Of a stretch of 64,000 nucleotides of DNA, positions 1-12,600 are shown piece by piece (the first letter of the stretch is position 1; every line of letters begins with the position of its first letter). The translations under genes and the position numbers were made by a program. Source of the stretch: Mucidula mucida (lineage: Eukaryota; Basidiomycota; Agaricomycetes; Agaricales; Physalacriaceae). The stretch spans positions 1-64,000 of the forward strand of contig JADNYV010000101.1 in NCBI GenBank assembly GCA_015501055.1, read 5' to 3'. Below the pieces are notes generated by a model. It was not told the origin of the DNA. It did no database searches and saw nothing but the letters and a program-made list of their open reading frames with translations.

Positions 1-1847
1 GGGGGACAGATGGTGCGCCGTTTGATTGGCGCTTTTGGAGAGGAGAATAGAGACAGCCAGTTTGACTGGGATCGAGTCTACGGCGGGGGCTTTGATGTGC
101 TGCATTTTGGGAATTTACAGCGATAAGGAAAAGTCGTCTTTACTATCGTGTTTATCAGCATGTCGTACGCTCATTGTGTATGTACAGTAAACGTAGCGGT
201 ATCCATGAACTGTACCATCCGGTCAGCGTTATATCTGATCAGCAAGTAGCTCTGATGTGGCGATGACGGGTTTGGCTTTGACTGGTCGCTTTCCATTCCA
301 TATTACGACCGTCAACTTGGTTTCAAACTTGATGAGACGTTTATGCCACAAAACTGACTGCGATACTGCATATGCGAATGATTAGTAAGTAAGTACATTT
401 AAGATATCGAAATGCAAAGACCCATAAAATGGCGCCACACTGCCAGAAGCACGGCTGGCAGCGCGACATTTTGGTTTAAAGAGCAGTCGTCCCTCCGCGG
501 AAAGGCGGCTGTCGTTTTCCTTCTGCGCTGAAGTGTTCTCGGAACGCTCCTCTTTCTCCCACTCGTATATTCACTGTGCGAGTGAAAACTCACGTTCAGT
601 ACAGTCGCTCATTGCTGATACCAGTAATGTTGTGTGAAAGAAAACAGCTAGCGGCGCATTGTATCGGCATTATGGCACGTATGAATCTCGAAATGGAAAG
701 ATGATTTGACCGATCTCGCATATTCATAAAAGACCCATCACGTTCCACTGCTTTTCTAGTAAGCTTCGGCGTTTCGGAGACCAGCTCGTCGTTGAACTCC
801 TCAACCTTACCAGCGGACACTTTTCGCCGCACGCACACTGCACACGCTGGGAATGAATAGTTGGAGGTAACCATATCGTACGCCGCCTGGTACCACCATG
901 AGGACCACTACCCCTAGTCGGTATTACCAATAAAACGATTCCCCACGTATAGCTTTTTAGATCTTGAATTTCCGCAACTCTACAGCCGTCTGCTCTGCTC
1001 GCCACATGTCTTGAACGTGAGGTCAAAATCAATTGAGATCATCTTTCAAGACGATAGAACGAAAATGTATCACCTTGACTTGTACACGAAAAGCGACGTG
1101 GATTGTCCGGCGTGTGAAAGAACTTCTCCTTCATCGTTCCACAAATGCATGCACATCGAACGGCGCGCACTGTCAAGAGCGCGGCTGTTCGACAAACGGG
1201 TTTCATCTCATAAACCTAAAATGGATATCGAGGTATCAGGTTTTCATAAAGTCGACCGTTCTTGCGTGTAGATAGCACCGTCTTCGATTACGGACACAAA
1301 TTACACCGATTTATAAATGAAACAGCCTTAGAGGACATACTTTTCACAAGATCCCCATCGTATACCACTTTTCCAATATCAACGCAGAAATGAGCACGTC
1401 CTCCAAGATATGCCTGCCCTCCTCCGTGATCATCAACTTCCTCTGAACGCCAGCGCATCGCAGAGTCGCATACACGAGTGCCCTGTTTGATGAACAACAC
1501 TAATCACCGTCAGTGAACAATGAGCAACACACAGCAAGAGCAGAGCACACGTACGACTAATCTTCCCGGCCCAGCCACATCCCAGAATATCCTGTAGTTC
1601 GACGCGATCCTCCACTGCCACATGCTTCTTCCCCCCTACCGCGTCTCTGATTAATCAAATCCTCAACGATGAAACATAAAGCACACCTTGGTTCTTCCTT
1701 TCCACAAGACGCACCGCGTCAAAACATCGCTGATAATGAGGGTGACGCCTCGGATGGTGACCGTACCCGACGTGCCCAATAACCTAGACATGCAAATGTT
1801 GGGGGGATCATCGTCGGGTGGAGACGAGTCGGCCCTCTCACTTGGTT
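1..1847. other. stretch without a recognised gene
   Basis: I see no gene that I can support here. A minus-strand open frame at 596-874 contains a Cys-x2-Cys pair (CAVC) followed by a charged stretch, which could be an exon of a zinc-finger gene similar to the MYND gene further right. It has no recognisable partner exons. Confidence 0.3.
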
Positions 1848-2706
1848 TCACCAACAAATTCCGAGTACTTCCAAATGGCTGCACGAGTATAGTATCGTAA
1901 AAACTCCAACAAAAAAGGTTACCGCATACTTGTCGAGCGGGATCCCGGGCATGTAGTATAGGCTTCGGCAGACGACGACGAACGGAGGACACAGTGATGG
2001 TTCAATGCGTCTTCGGTGAAATGGAACGTCGCGGATCCGGGTTTGTGGCTGCGACCATGTCAGACGACAAAGGAAGCCACAGAGCAATGTCGACACGTAC
2101 AAGTCCTCAGCCTCGTCCTCCTCCCAATTGTACATAGCGCTAGGGCTGTCAAAGAGCAATACAGGCAGATCAATCTCTTCGAGACTGTCGATCGACTCTA
2201 TGACAGCGACAGCAAAATCTCCAGAGGAGCGCGACATGAGAGGAGAGGAGGAAGGTAGGTGATGAGGGTAGAGATGAATGGTCGCCTGGATAAAGCTATC
2301 TGACAACGAGCATCCTCGGAGTTGATGAGCAACATGTGACTGGGAAGAAGCTCTCCAACGGGTCATACCTCGGGACGTTATGATGAGAGAAAAACATGAT
2401 AGCGATGGAAACGCAGAATAAGAATGCAACGAGTGTATAGAACAGTCCGTGGGTTCTATACGCGGTCCCATGAGATTGGAGAGTATGGCAGCCACATCCC
2501 GGGGTCCGCAAGTGTTTGACCGAAGCGGCCTTTCTGAAGATCAGTAAAGAAAGTCGGGAGAAGAGAGGGATGGCAACGGCGGTGAGCCCGAGACGAATTA
2601 TATATATAGCGTTATTGAATCCTGAGAGTAAGTAGTAGAGATGGACCTTCCGGCCGAATGCGTGGGAGCTTATCACGTCATCACTCTGCCCTTGCCGTTC
2701 ATGCAT
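1848..2706 (-). CDS. possible multi-exon membrane protein, unrecognised
   Basis: Two overlapping minus-strand frames look partly protein-like. The upstream one (2706 to 2296) carries two hydrophobic segments of about 20 residues, around IIRLGLTAVAIPLFSRL and FYTLVAFLFCVSIAIMFF. The downstream one (about 2250 to 1848) has an acidic stretch (EEDEAEDLY) followed by another hydrophobic segment near its end. A frame change between them suggests an intron that I did not place with certainty. I do not recognise the family, and the start and end are those of the open frames. It could be a real multi-spanning membrane protein or a chance pair of open frames. Confidence 0.25.
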
Positions 2707-3635
2707 TCATGCTTTGCACCCTTCCTGTGAGTCGTTGAAACTGAGGATGGACGTATGACTTAGTCTAACTGCAATCACCAACTGGACTTGTCTCGTTTTA
2801 GCCCCGTGTCCTTTCCTTGTCCCACTGGTCAACTCTCTATCGCTCGAACCCGCTTTCTTGATGAACGATTCTACCTGCTGCTCTGATGCTCATGGCTGGG
2901 TTGAATCAGATACCAAACTCTACCTCAGCTCTGTTCTTTCTCGTTAAACAGCTCGCGGATTTAGATATGTAGTATCTGATGGCCACTTGGCTACACTTAC
3001 GATATCCTCCTTCGTTTCCATACAATCATGCAGTTCCAGGTACTCGGCAGCGGCTCAGCTATCGAGGCCATGCCATTCATCTAGCGTCAAGCATGTGTCG
3101 CTTCGGATGTTTGGAAATCCATCGCACATTTGTGTAATTCACACGTTATTCATCAGACCGTACGACGCCTTCAAGGAGACCGAAAGGGTAACCGAGAACA
3201 CAATCAAAGACTGGGGATGAGAAATGCAAAGTATCTTATGTTCCCATGTTCAAATGCGCTGCTGAGTCCTTTTCCACGATACTGTTGTTTGGTCCTTCTA
3301 CACCAACCCAGTTCTAGTGAAGCCATATTCCTCTTCGCGAATACCGATGCTCTTATACCTACCTCGTGATGTTTTCCCAAAGACACCCATGTCCTGCGTC
3401 GCCATTGGCATATCATCTTGCACTGTCTACGGTCCATCGGGTTACATGACAACTCCTTCAATCGTCGACCCGTTCCAGCCAAGACCATGCTGCGAAGATG
3501 GCTACAGTGACGACAACACCGTCCTGTTGTCCTGGTCCGTCGATGTTCATAACGCAGTGCGTAGATGTGATGATGTGTTGGACTGTCATTTTACCGATCA
3601 TTACAGTGGACCGTCTGCGTATCTAACAGTCTACA
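2707..3635. other. stretch without a recognised gene
   Basis: Only short open frames without family resemblance are present. The plus-strand frame at 3317-3766 overlaps the end of the MYND gene on the other strand and reads like a shadow of it. Confidence 0.3.
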
Positions 3636-3639
3636 TGTA

Positions 3640-5560
3640 CAGGATAAACTCTCTTCTTGATATTCTGCAGGCTGGTGAGATGCACGAGATGACCCGAAAT
3701 CATCAAGGCGACATAGACGTCTCTTGGCCTAGTTGCGCGAGTTACACGCTCCTCCCAAGTCACTGAACTTTCTACCGGTCCGACATCCAGTCTTAGATCC
3801 TCCAAGCTGCTTACCGACAACCTGACTCCAAGCTCGGCAACGGGGGACTTTGCCCCGTATTCCATTCGGAGAACCATCGTCTCGTCCCGGTGCCTAGTAG
3901 TTGTCGTATCGAATTCCTCGATCAGTCTCTTTATAGCAGACATATTCCTGACGAGTTCCTTCTCTAATTCAATAAAAATGTAGTGCATGTCCTGTGGCGA
4001 TGGAGGGGTGGAAAACCATCTGCGGCGCTCGATTAATGTCACATTGTTCACAGTCAAGCTCGAACATACTGAGAGCGGCTCTGGCGAGTCTCGGACATGC
4101 TTCTCGATGGCCAGATTCCCAATGATCTCGCTGGCAGTTTCTGTTACAGTACCGTGCAAACTGACATCCGGTGTAGCGACTCGCTCGCGCACGAGCACTC
4201 GGTTCAAACGCGCACTAAGAACGAAGTCGTTAGAGATGAACGCCATCAGAAGTACATACGGTTGGATTCACACAGATTGATGGCCGCTCGAAGCCTTTGC
4301 TCTGGGTATATTTCTCCAGCGCCAGCCGACGAGACTCTACCGCGCCCTTGAATACAACATAGGTTCGTCGCACTACTCCATTTGGGTCCAGCAAAATTTC
4401 GAGGCTTTGGTTTCGACCTCCTTGATAGCTCGCAGGAATACGCGGAATAATGACCGATACATCAGGAACGGCTCCAAAGATGCGAACGTCGCCACAGCGT
4501 AGTGCTTCCACTCTGTGGCATCGTGCTGTCCTGTGGTGTAGAATACCTCTATCCTGAGACGATATGACTGCGAAGCGCGTCTGAGACAGTCTGCGCTGTC
4601 CAGGAACACAGACTAAGGTGCGATCCAAGTAATGAAAGGGATTGCGAGATACTGTCGTTGTCTGATTGGCTTTTCGAGATACGCCGCGCGGCGTGACACT
4701 CGAAACTCCATTTCAAAGCAGCATGCGACGTAAGACGCCGGTCGGATCGGTGTAGTACTGCAAGATGTTAAGGCAGATCGTCAACGAGCGCAAGGGCACA
4801 ATTGTCTGGAATGGAAGAAGACGTCGTCGAACATAGACTTCAGGAGCGCTTTAGCAACATCTTCGGCCGCCACGTTCATGCACCAAAACATGGAGCCCTC
4901 CTCGTCCTGTCCGCCGGTATCCACCATAACGTGCATCAAAATCCCGCCTTGGAACACCATCTTCTCCGAATAATTAATAGCACAGAGGTTAATCCAGACT
5001 TTCAGCATCGTTGGAAAGTTAAAGTTTTGCGCCGCGGCGATCGCTCTCAGAGGAGCGGACAGAGAGATTGCCTGCGCGACGGACGACACCTCGAACAGAA
5101 TGTCCGCTACACAGGCGTCTGCGCGCACATTCGGAATGTCTAGCAGAACACCAGTCCACCCGAGAAATACCATGATCCATTTGGTGTACAAGGGCATCAA
5201 TGTGCTGATGAATGAGACGAGCGAGGACGGCAGATCGAACGTATGGATCATCTCATCGCAGACGCAAGTAAGGAGCTTCAAACACGTCCTGGCGTTCGCT
5301 GTCGCGGGTGACGAGGGCCAATCGTCCGCAGCCTCAGATTGCCTAGAGCATACAGCACACTGGCCCTCGGAAAGGTGATGAGATATGACAGGAACGATGT
5401 CGTTGAAGGCAAAGCATGATTGCGCAATGACGAGAAAATATCGGACGTGGCAGCGCTGTCCCCACGAAGAGAGTGCGCCTACCAGCCTGGTGTGAGCTCA
5501 AATGTGTGGCGAGGACTCCGACACTCCACCTTCAGCCGTTTAAACCGTATACGACTCCCC
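3640..5560 (-). CDS. MYND-type zinc finger protein (spliced)
   Basis: The gene is read on the minus strand in several exons. An N-terminal helical region (about 5480-4781) is followed by an intron, a middle region (4609-4373), and then a clear MYND finger exon starting at 4214. A 45-nt GTATGT...TTAG intron lies at 4215-4259. Across that splice the protein reads CVNPT/CAFEPS and then GCQFARYCNRNCQRDHW, with the closing H-x3-C in GHREAC. MYND fingers bind zinc and mediate protein-protein contacts; basidiomycetes have many such proteins of unknown role. The usual R-C-S-G-C is RYTGC here, so one zinc-ligand Cys appears to be Tyr. The last exon probably ends at 3623-3640. The 5' end is uncertain (near 5560) and I could not phase every junction. 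Related copies lie at 22.6-24.3 kb and 51.7-53.8 kb. Confidence 0.6.
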
Positions 5561-6239
5561 ATGTTGGATCTAGGTGGAGACAAGGCAAGACATGGACGAG
5601 ACGACAAGTACGTCTAAAGTGGCAACGGCACTGGCAACTACTGCTTCTCCCGTCCGCCACTGAACGTACGTCCCTCCGTATCCGACATGCATGACTCGGG
5701 TGCCGATGTCACCTCACACATATTCGTTTGATCCGACAGTGAAGAGAGAGAAGAGGGGAAGACCCATTGTTACATTGCGGTTCAACCTCGACGATTGGCG
5801 CTCGAGGCAGCACATTCGCGGAATATACAAAATACAACAAAGTCATCGGAATCATAGGGTACATCATGAGCCAGGAGAGAGGGTTCTCTATAGTCTGTCT
5901 AGAGAGAGAGATGTCGAAGTTAGATAGGCTTTCACATGGAGGAGGGACGGAACGGGACGCACACAAATAAAAGGAGATGCAGAAAGCGAAAGGAGAAAAG
6001 GTTGAAAGAAAATGCACTACCACACGGGTGAGTTACGGTGACAGAAAGAAAGTGTAGACACTTACAGGGATAAGTTACGGGTGCGCTCCCTTGTGGAACG
6101 AGCAACAGTGGGTAGAAAAAGGGTATCGGGATGGATGGGGGTGACTCTCGGCGGGTGGGGTACATAGTCGAAGGCTGTGATGTGCTTCTACGGACTGAGT
6201 TAGGATAGCTGAGAGTCGTACGTGGAATACGGATTCACC

Positions 6240-6401
6240 TCAGGATATTGTGCACATTCCGCCCGTAGCTTGCCCAGCATCGTCACGCTCAGCGTCGACG
6301 GGGTGAAATGGAGTCTCAGACCCATGTAACGATGTAGAGGATAAGAGAAAGAAGTCTTCAGGTTGGGCCGTCAACGTCGACAGGTCGACGAAAGAGTCCA
6401 T
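6240..6401 (-). CDS. mating pheromone precursor, CaaX = CTIS
   Basis: This 53-residue frame starts MDSFVDLSTL and ends GGMCTIS followed by TGA. Basidiomycete pheromone precursors are short, often begin MDSF or MDTF, and end in a CaaX box whose Cys is farnesylated and carboxymethylated after removal of the last three residues. Before the Cys there is PVDAER; cleavage after ER would release an 11-residue mature lipopeptide starting DDAGQ. The gene lies 448 nt downstream of the stop of the receptor at 6850-8460, on the same strand. A weak TATA-like CATAAAAC lies about 50 nt upstream (6451-6458). It is too short for ordinary gene callers. The assignment to the class is strong; which receptor it activates cannot be told from sequence. 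Confidence 0.88.
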   Translation of the reverse strand: MDSFVDLSTLTAQPEDFFLLSSTSLHGSETPFHPVDAERDDAGQATGGMCTIS

Positions 6402-6849
6402 AGCAACGGGTAGGGCAGTTTTTTTTGTGTCATATCATGAAGGTCCTAGCGTTTTATGGACCAAACAAACTGTACAAGGCACAAGAACAATGGGACCATG
6501 TCTCACTTGGTGTACAAAGCCCGTCACGCTCCATTGTGACGTATGACGTATAGTGCGTGACCCTGAGCGATTGTTACCCCAAATTTGAATCCACGACAAT
6601 ACAATATGCTACTTACTTACACGGGTGGTAGTACTTTGAAGCGGCGGCCTGCACGCAGTGTGACATTCATCCGCGCACAAATTCTTGGGCTCAGCGTATG
6701 ATCATATCATCGGAGGGGTTTGCCCAAGTGTTCTCTTCCGGTTATTCATGGTTGTAACCGTACAAAAGTTAACAGCTACATATGTCTCATAAGAAGAAAA
6801 AATGAACGAAAGGAATAAATTAGCTAGAAGAGTCGAAATACAAGGCATG

Positions 6850-8460
6850 CTATCGTATAATGGGTCCGTCATAATGCTGTTCGGATACAAGGATAGACAG
6901 ATGAGGAGGAATAGATAGGCGTGGATCATGGATGGTCACGGCGTCAAGAAATGCCGTTCCACTCGTAAGGGAGGTCATGTAAGATTCCGTATCTGAATTA
7001 ATGTCGTGCACATCTAGTGTAGTATGGGATATATGGGGGTGATGTGAGTTCTTGTCGCTTGTGATGGGGGTATCCGGAACTCTCGTCGATGCGTCATATG
7101 TCGACAGGCTGTGCATTGAGCATGACGAGAAGGGCCGGTAGGCGTCCTTCTTGGTCGCAAACGGGACGGTGGACGACTCATAGCTGGGGAGCGTGTCCAG
7201 CGCGATCCCTTTGGCCTGACGAAAGTGGCTGCAAACGTACAATGAGCGTGGTTACATGCAGGAGGAGTATATAGACGTACCCGACCGACTGAACCTGAGC
7301 CTTACTAGTACTAGGCGCTGCTTTGAACCCGAAAATACCGCCAATCTTCCAGAAAGCAGCACGATAGTTCTTCTTGGCCTCGTCGGCGAAGCCAAAGAAG
7401 GCAAAGAAAATAAAGGCGCAGAGAGGGTTGACCCATCGCGTCGTTTCGAAAGCTACGATAACGATGGTACTCTGACGCCAAAGAATAGCGGGATAGAGAT
7501 CCATGCGGGAATAGTCCAAATGAGTATCCGCCCAACTGCGCCATGGACCGATGGGAGAGCCTTTGATGTCCAATACGATCACGAAAATGGCGAGAGGAGT
7601 AGTGAAGAGGATTTCGGTAAGGGCGAGCGCCATAAGGCGGAAGTAATGGTTTATCGAGAGGGATCGATTGGTCTTTAGGAAATGGGCGAAATCAATGCGG
7701 CGTCGTGCGAACGCTCGAAGTGTGAGGACTGAAAAAGAATATAAGAGAAATAGACAACGATAGACCAAGACAAGAACATACCGGCATAGGTAGCAGAGAT
7801 AAGACCGATGACGATTGGCCACATGAGGGAGAGGAAATACATAGGGAGCGTGTTGTACAATGCGGGATAACATCCAATGTTTTCATAAATGTTGAAGCGA
7901 TGGCCCTGTACGACGTATTCTGTGAGAATTACATTAGCCTGATAATAGGGCACCGGAGATGAGCACGTACGAAGAGCGACGTGGATGATGGGATACAAAA
8001 CGCAGATGAGGGTGTCGATGAAAATTGCACGGCGTTTCTACATTTCTAACATGAGCTTGGTTGACGTCGACGAAGAAAGACCACCCACCTCAGCCCGAGT
8101 AACGATAACCGCCTGCGATGTTGCAATATGGTACAAACGACGATTGATACACAAGGACGACGCGGGAAGCGCCACAGAGGAGGCCATCATGATTCGTATG
8201 GCTGAGCCACGTCAGATATGAACAGAACGTAGAGGATTCCGCAACGAACATATATCACACCAAACTGGTGCCCAGTTGATGGCGTTGTCCGCCCACACCA
8301 CCGAATTGACGAATTGATTCAGACACGATATGGAGGCCCACATAATGTAGCAGCATGTTCCCGAGTTCCATGCCTTCAGGTGCCATGGCAGAGGGATAAG
8401 TGGCAGGATGAATCCAAGGAAAGCGAAGACGGGGAAGGCGGGATAGGAAGGATCCACCAT
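6850..8460 (-). CDS. STE3-type pheromone receptor, sublocus 1 (7TM GPCR)
   Basis: Spliced class D G-protein-coupled receptor of the STE3 family, which binds farnesylated peptide pheromone at the plasma membrane and signals through a heterotrimeric G protein to the mating MAPK pathway. The start chosen is ATG at 8460, giving MVDPSYPAF. An upstream in-frame Met at 8481 is possible but less typical. Family landmarks in order are LPWHLKAWN after helix 1, NSVVWADNAINWAPVWCDI ending exon 1, a TRAE/KRR junction before helix 4, EYVVQGHRFNIYENIGCYPA, and a helix 5-7 exon with YFRLMALALTE and WVNPLCAFIFFAFFGFADEA. A Ser/Thr-rich cytoplasmic tail of roughly 130 residues runs to the stop at 6850. There are at least five introns, for example one after WCDI and one splitting TRAE from KRRAIF. 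Pheromone genes lie on both sides. No frameshift was seen, so it looks functional. Confidence 0.93.
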
Positions 8461-8832
8461 GGCGCAGGTTGCGGGCCACAAAAGTGTATGGAAACGGAGC
8501 GAAAGGGTGGACCCGTCAAAGGGAATGTGGCCATTATATCCAGATGGTCCAAGAAAGCCTTTGTTCGTGACGCAGACAATCGCGTGTCACATCAGTCACA
8601 CCATTGTTCGCCCAATCCGGAAGGGAGTGCGAGCGGCACGGTGTCCGCCCCGACGTGCATTCCTTGTCGCATTCCAAGAAAGACTCACACTTCTTCTGGG
8701 AAGGATCCGGACAAGAGATCCGTCGCAATCCTTAGATCTATTCGGTCGGGAGTCATGTTTTGGCCGCCTATTATCATCTTGTTTGGCTTCAGCGTGTTTG
8801 GTTTCATCCCATTGTTCCTTTTGAAGGGCTTA

Positions 8833-8839
8833 TTTATAA
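8833..8839 (+). promoter_or_regulatory. TATA-like box of pheromone gene at 8897
   Basis: TTTATAA lies 58 nt before the pheromone start codon, in the divergent interval between this gene and the receptor start at 8460. It is assigned by sequence and spacing only. Confidence 0.45.
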
Positions 8840-8896
8840 CAGAGCTCCCTTTGAGCTTTGCAAGATAATATTCTGGCCTTTCGCCCCGGCCTTGTT

Positions 8897-9034
8897 ATGG
8901 ACACTTTCACACTGTTTCCCTTCAATCTTGATCCCATCGAGGCTATCGCTGCCACTGAATCTACCGACTCTCCAACCCCTGTCGACGCAGAAAACGCAAA
9001 CTCCGAGCTCAACGCGTTTTGTACGATCTGTTGA
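8897..9034 (+). CDS. mating pheromone precursor, CaaX = CTIC
   Basis: The frame encodes 45 residues, beginning MDTFTLFPFN and ending ELNAFCTIC before TGA. The MDTF start, acidic and Pro/Thr-rich middle and terminal C-T-I-C fit a farnesylated basidiomycete pheromone precursor. A processing motif PVDAEN sits so that the Asp is exactly 12 residues before the CaaX Cys. It is transcribed away from the receptor at 6850-8460, with 436 nt between their start codons and a TATA-like box at 8833. A Cys as the last CaaX residue is less usual than Ala or Ser. Because Cys-Thr-Ile-Cys could in principle be prenylated as CxxC, the lipid type is best regarded as inferred. A longer open frame overlaps it in another phase and is a shadow. 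Confidence 0.85.
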   Translation: MDTFTLFPFNLDPIEAIAATESTDSPTPVDAENANSELNAFCTIC

Positions 9035-9619
9035 TGTACCTGTAAGTTTTTGTCGTTGAAGGACTTGAATGAATCTCACGTTCCTATGCGTAGATCCTCC
9101 CATATGCTCTGGAAGCACATCTTTTCTTGTATCCTTCGTAGTTATCCTCTTTGCGTACGTGCAGTTCATACTCTAGTATGACTTCAAAATCAAGTAATCC
9201 CACAGATCGAGCAGATGCCACCGCCATTCGACTTATCGTCAATCCTTTGTCTGTCATTGCTCAGGCTGTCCCGGGGGCCTATTTTCGGTAAGCATCGCTC
9301 TCTCGTGATATCTGCCACTATTCATCTCAACGCAGGCCACCAATATATAGTAGTACCTTACGGTTTCCTTCCCCCATGTCTTATTAGCTATTTATCGAAT
9401 GATTTTGACAATCGTCCTTGTCCCGCTCTATTCGGTTCAAAGCTACGTCTTGTAAAGTGTCGTGTCAACAGAATCCTGAGAGTTCATGGTATGTAGAGGT
9501 TTTCGTCAGACGATTTGAGACAGCGCAGTCGGCGCCGATAACCAGTCGTGTTGCATTCTACATTTTCACTGCATAAGTTATTGTACATTGTAATCGTCGC
9601 CAAAATTAAGATCATAAGT
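9035..9619. other. intergenic, no gene seen
   Basis: This lies between the pheromone gene and the 3' end of the oligopeptide transporter. Open frames here have no family features, and I found no further CaaX-ending frame. Confidence 0.4.
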
Positions 9620-12600
9620 CTATGTGACAGGCAGCTTTCCAGTCGAAGGATAGAAGCCTATCGAACTCGCGTCAATCGCAAACTTGAAGAGCATGGGGGA
9701 GGAGACATACATCGCTCGACCGAGTCCGCGTTGTTGCCCCACCAGGCGGGCATCGAGATAGTCTTGACAGCGCTAAAGGCGATGAAGAGAATAAGCATGT
9801 TGCTGATAGAGATCGACATCAGCACAGTCAACGACTTAAAGACGAGCCGTTCTCACAAGTTGTACCCCGTATCGGCAGCAGCACCAGATATATAGGCGTA
9901 CTTCTTCCAGAAGTTGTATCGGTCTATAAAGTGTAAGGAACGACAACTACTCGGCGAGCAGACCAACTCACATCGCTTAAAGTACAGATGGTTGACAGTT
10001 CCGAGCAGGAACAGCGTGAAGAAGGAGTTGGAGATGTTTCCGTAGCTAGTAACACGATGAGCAATAGTCGTTCACGGCTACTATCATCATGAACTCACAA
10101 GTTCTCAAATGTGTCTCCGAAAATAGGAACGCTAACGCGGTTGAAGCCCCACTTTGGGCGAAGGCGATGGCCGATATATAGTAGGCACGGTACAATAGCG
10201 CCGACGAGGAAACCGTAAAGCTGTGAAGCGCAATGAACTGCAAGTCCTCGACGACGAGGCGGTCCGAACGTACCATAGGCGAATAGATAGGATCATTGAA
10301 TAATCTCTTCGGGCCACCAAGGCGAACGAGATGCTCTGATTGTTCAACGAGATAACCGTTTGACCCTGCGGGAGCAAGTAAGTCCCTGCTTGGCATTCAG
10401 GAAGGTGGGCTAAGTACCGTCCACTGATGGTTCGGATCTGATTCCTCGCCGGTTAATATCTTGCCTTTCGTGGCGCACACCCATAGGATAGTCGCGTAAC
10501 TAAACATTGTCAGCAAAATGAGGGAAAGGATCATATCGCACTTACTTGACGGGTACCCCGACCAGGATGCCCCAAATCTGGGCAAGCATGACTGCTTTAG
10601 GAGGGACGTGGTAGTAATGTCCGCTATGGGTAGAATGAGCAGTTTATCCTAGAGACTAACAAAGACCACGTACAGCTTCATATCGGATAGCATGCTCTGG
10701 GCCTCATACCAGCCTGTAGTAAATTTCAATATTGAAAGATTTTGGTGAGGGAGAAAGCGTACACTGTCCACTGATAACACGATAGCTCAGGGAACCAATC
10801 GGGTGACGCGAGCCGCCCGCATTGATAGCGTATCCGTAGAAGAGCTCGTTGAAGTAGCCGACCTGCATACCGTACCCAGAGACGGCGTAGATGTAACCTA
10901 GAGTCGTTACATGACTGAAAGGATTGACCGAAAAGTGCAGACAAACGTACCCATAGGCACAACGATAATTGCACCGATTGCGATTCCGATGAATAACATG
11001 TAGATTGGCATGTACACTGTTAACGCGTTGAGAAAACAGCGCACGGAAGGATAAAAACGTGTGACTGACAGACTCCCTTCGCCGTGAGGACAACTAACAC
11101 GACCAAAGAGAAACTATATGATATGAGTCGGACTCTGATATGAAGGGAAACAAAGGATGTTACGTACAAGAACAAGACGAGGTTCCACCAGAGAGGAACC
11201 GCGGGGTACTTGCGAATCATTTGAGTGAGCTGAGACGGCAAGAATTAGTATCGTTTGCAGTCGAGCACGCGGACAGCAGACGCACCTTATCATTATGCGC
11301 ATTGCTGTTCTTCTTCTGAGCTTGGAACGTCCTCCAGATGGTCGGCCCATGAAATAGCGCACAGCCCACGAAAGAACCGACATAGGCAACATACGAGAAG
11401 AAATCTACACCAAAATTAGAATCGGCCTATGCGACGCGAGGAGAAGAGCGCACAGTTCCACCGAAGTTGCGCGCTCATCATCGGCGGCCCAATCTCATTG
11501 AAATATGTCTCGTTTAGCGTATGGTCTGGCAACAGCAACTGCGATGTTGGATATGTGCTGCCGTTCCTCAATTGCAGCGCCTGGCTCTGTACCATGTACT
11601 TGTCCGACTCCCAGACGCCTGTAAGGTGCGCGACGGGGATCAAGATCCACGCGCCAATGAGGCCCGCCGCGAAGATGTTCACCTGCGCCCAGTAGGGGTA
11701 GTAGATAAACTGCGAGCCAATGTTCGACCAGTCAAGGGTGATGTTCAACACCCCGGCGCCTCCCAAACCAGACCCGAGAAACTGCGCAGTGGGGTTGCGG
11801 CTGAACCAACAGAGGAGAGCGAGCGACGAGAGGAAGGGGAAGACATACTACGATGCGAGGATGAGAGGCATGTGGAAGGAGACCGGATGGAACGTACCTC
11901 CGGGAGAAATTGCCAACAGAAGAGCGCAAGGATGCCATACCAAAAGATCTTGATTTGCTTCTTGGACGTCTTCGAACTCTCCGTAAGGGATCCTCGCATG
12001 GCTTTGAACACGGCCGCCTGCTGCAGAGCTACGGAAGGGTAAGTAGATCGACAAGACAGAGTGGATAGCGACATACTGAGAGGAAACATGGTGGTAGGAT
12101 TCTCAATCAAGAAGATTCGCGCGAAACTGGCGAATGAGAAGCCCATGAAGACGGCGGCCCACATGAACAAGATTGCAAGCCAGCCATTCATAGGTGCATC
12201 GTAGAAGACAGCCAGTGGCGCCAAGACGTAATCGCCCAAGTTATTGGTAGCACCGGTGTTTGCGCTGAAAGGCGGTGATGATGAGGATAGTCGGTAAATG
12301 CACGGAAGAGTGATGACATACGCGAGAACAATGGCGACGTGTTCCTTGACATTAAACGGTCCGGGATTGAGCTGGAATTTGAACCGTCCGAAACCGACCT
12401 CTTTCTCGGGAAGACTCGCAGCGAGAATGCGTCCAAAATACAAAGACGCAATCTGCACGAAGTAAACTAGAGATAGATTTCAAGATCAATAAGAGCGCGA
12501 GAGCAAAGTGTGTAGCGTACTGGAGTAAGGGATGTATGTCGTCTGCACGCGGAAATCAAAATCAGAACTGGCACATGGAAAGGCGGGGAAGAGGGCTCAC

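Noticed and set aside
5591..5662. Short plus-strand frame starting MDETTSTSKV as a further pheromone
   Set aside because: It ends PVRH without a Cys or CaaX box.
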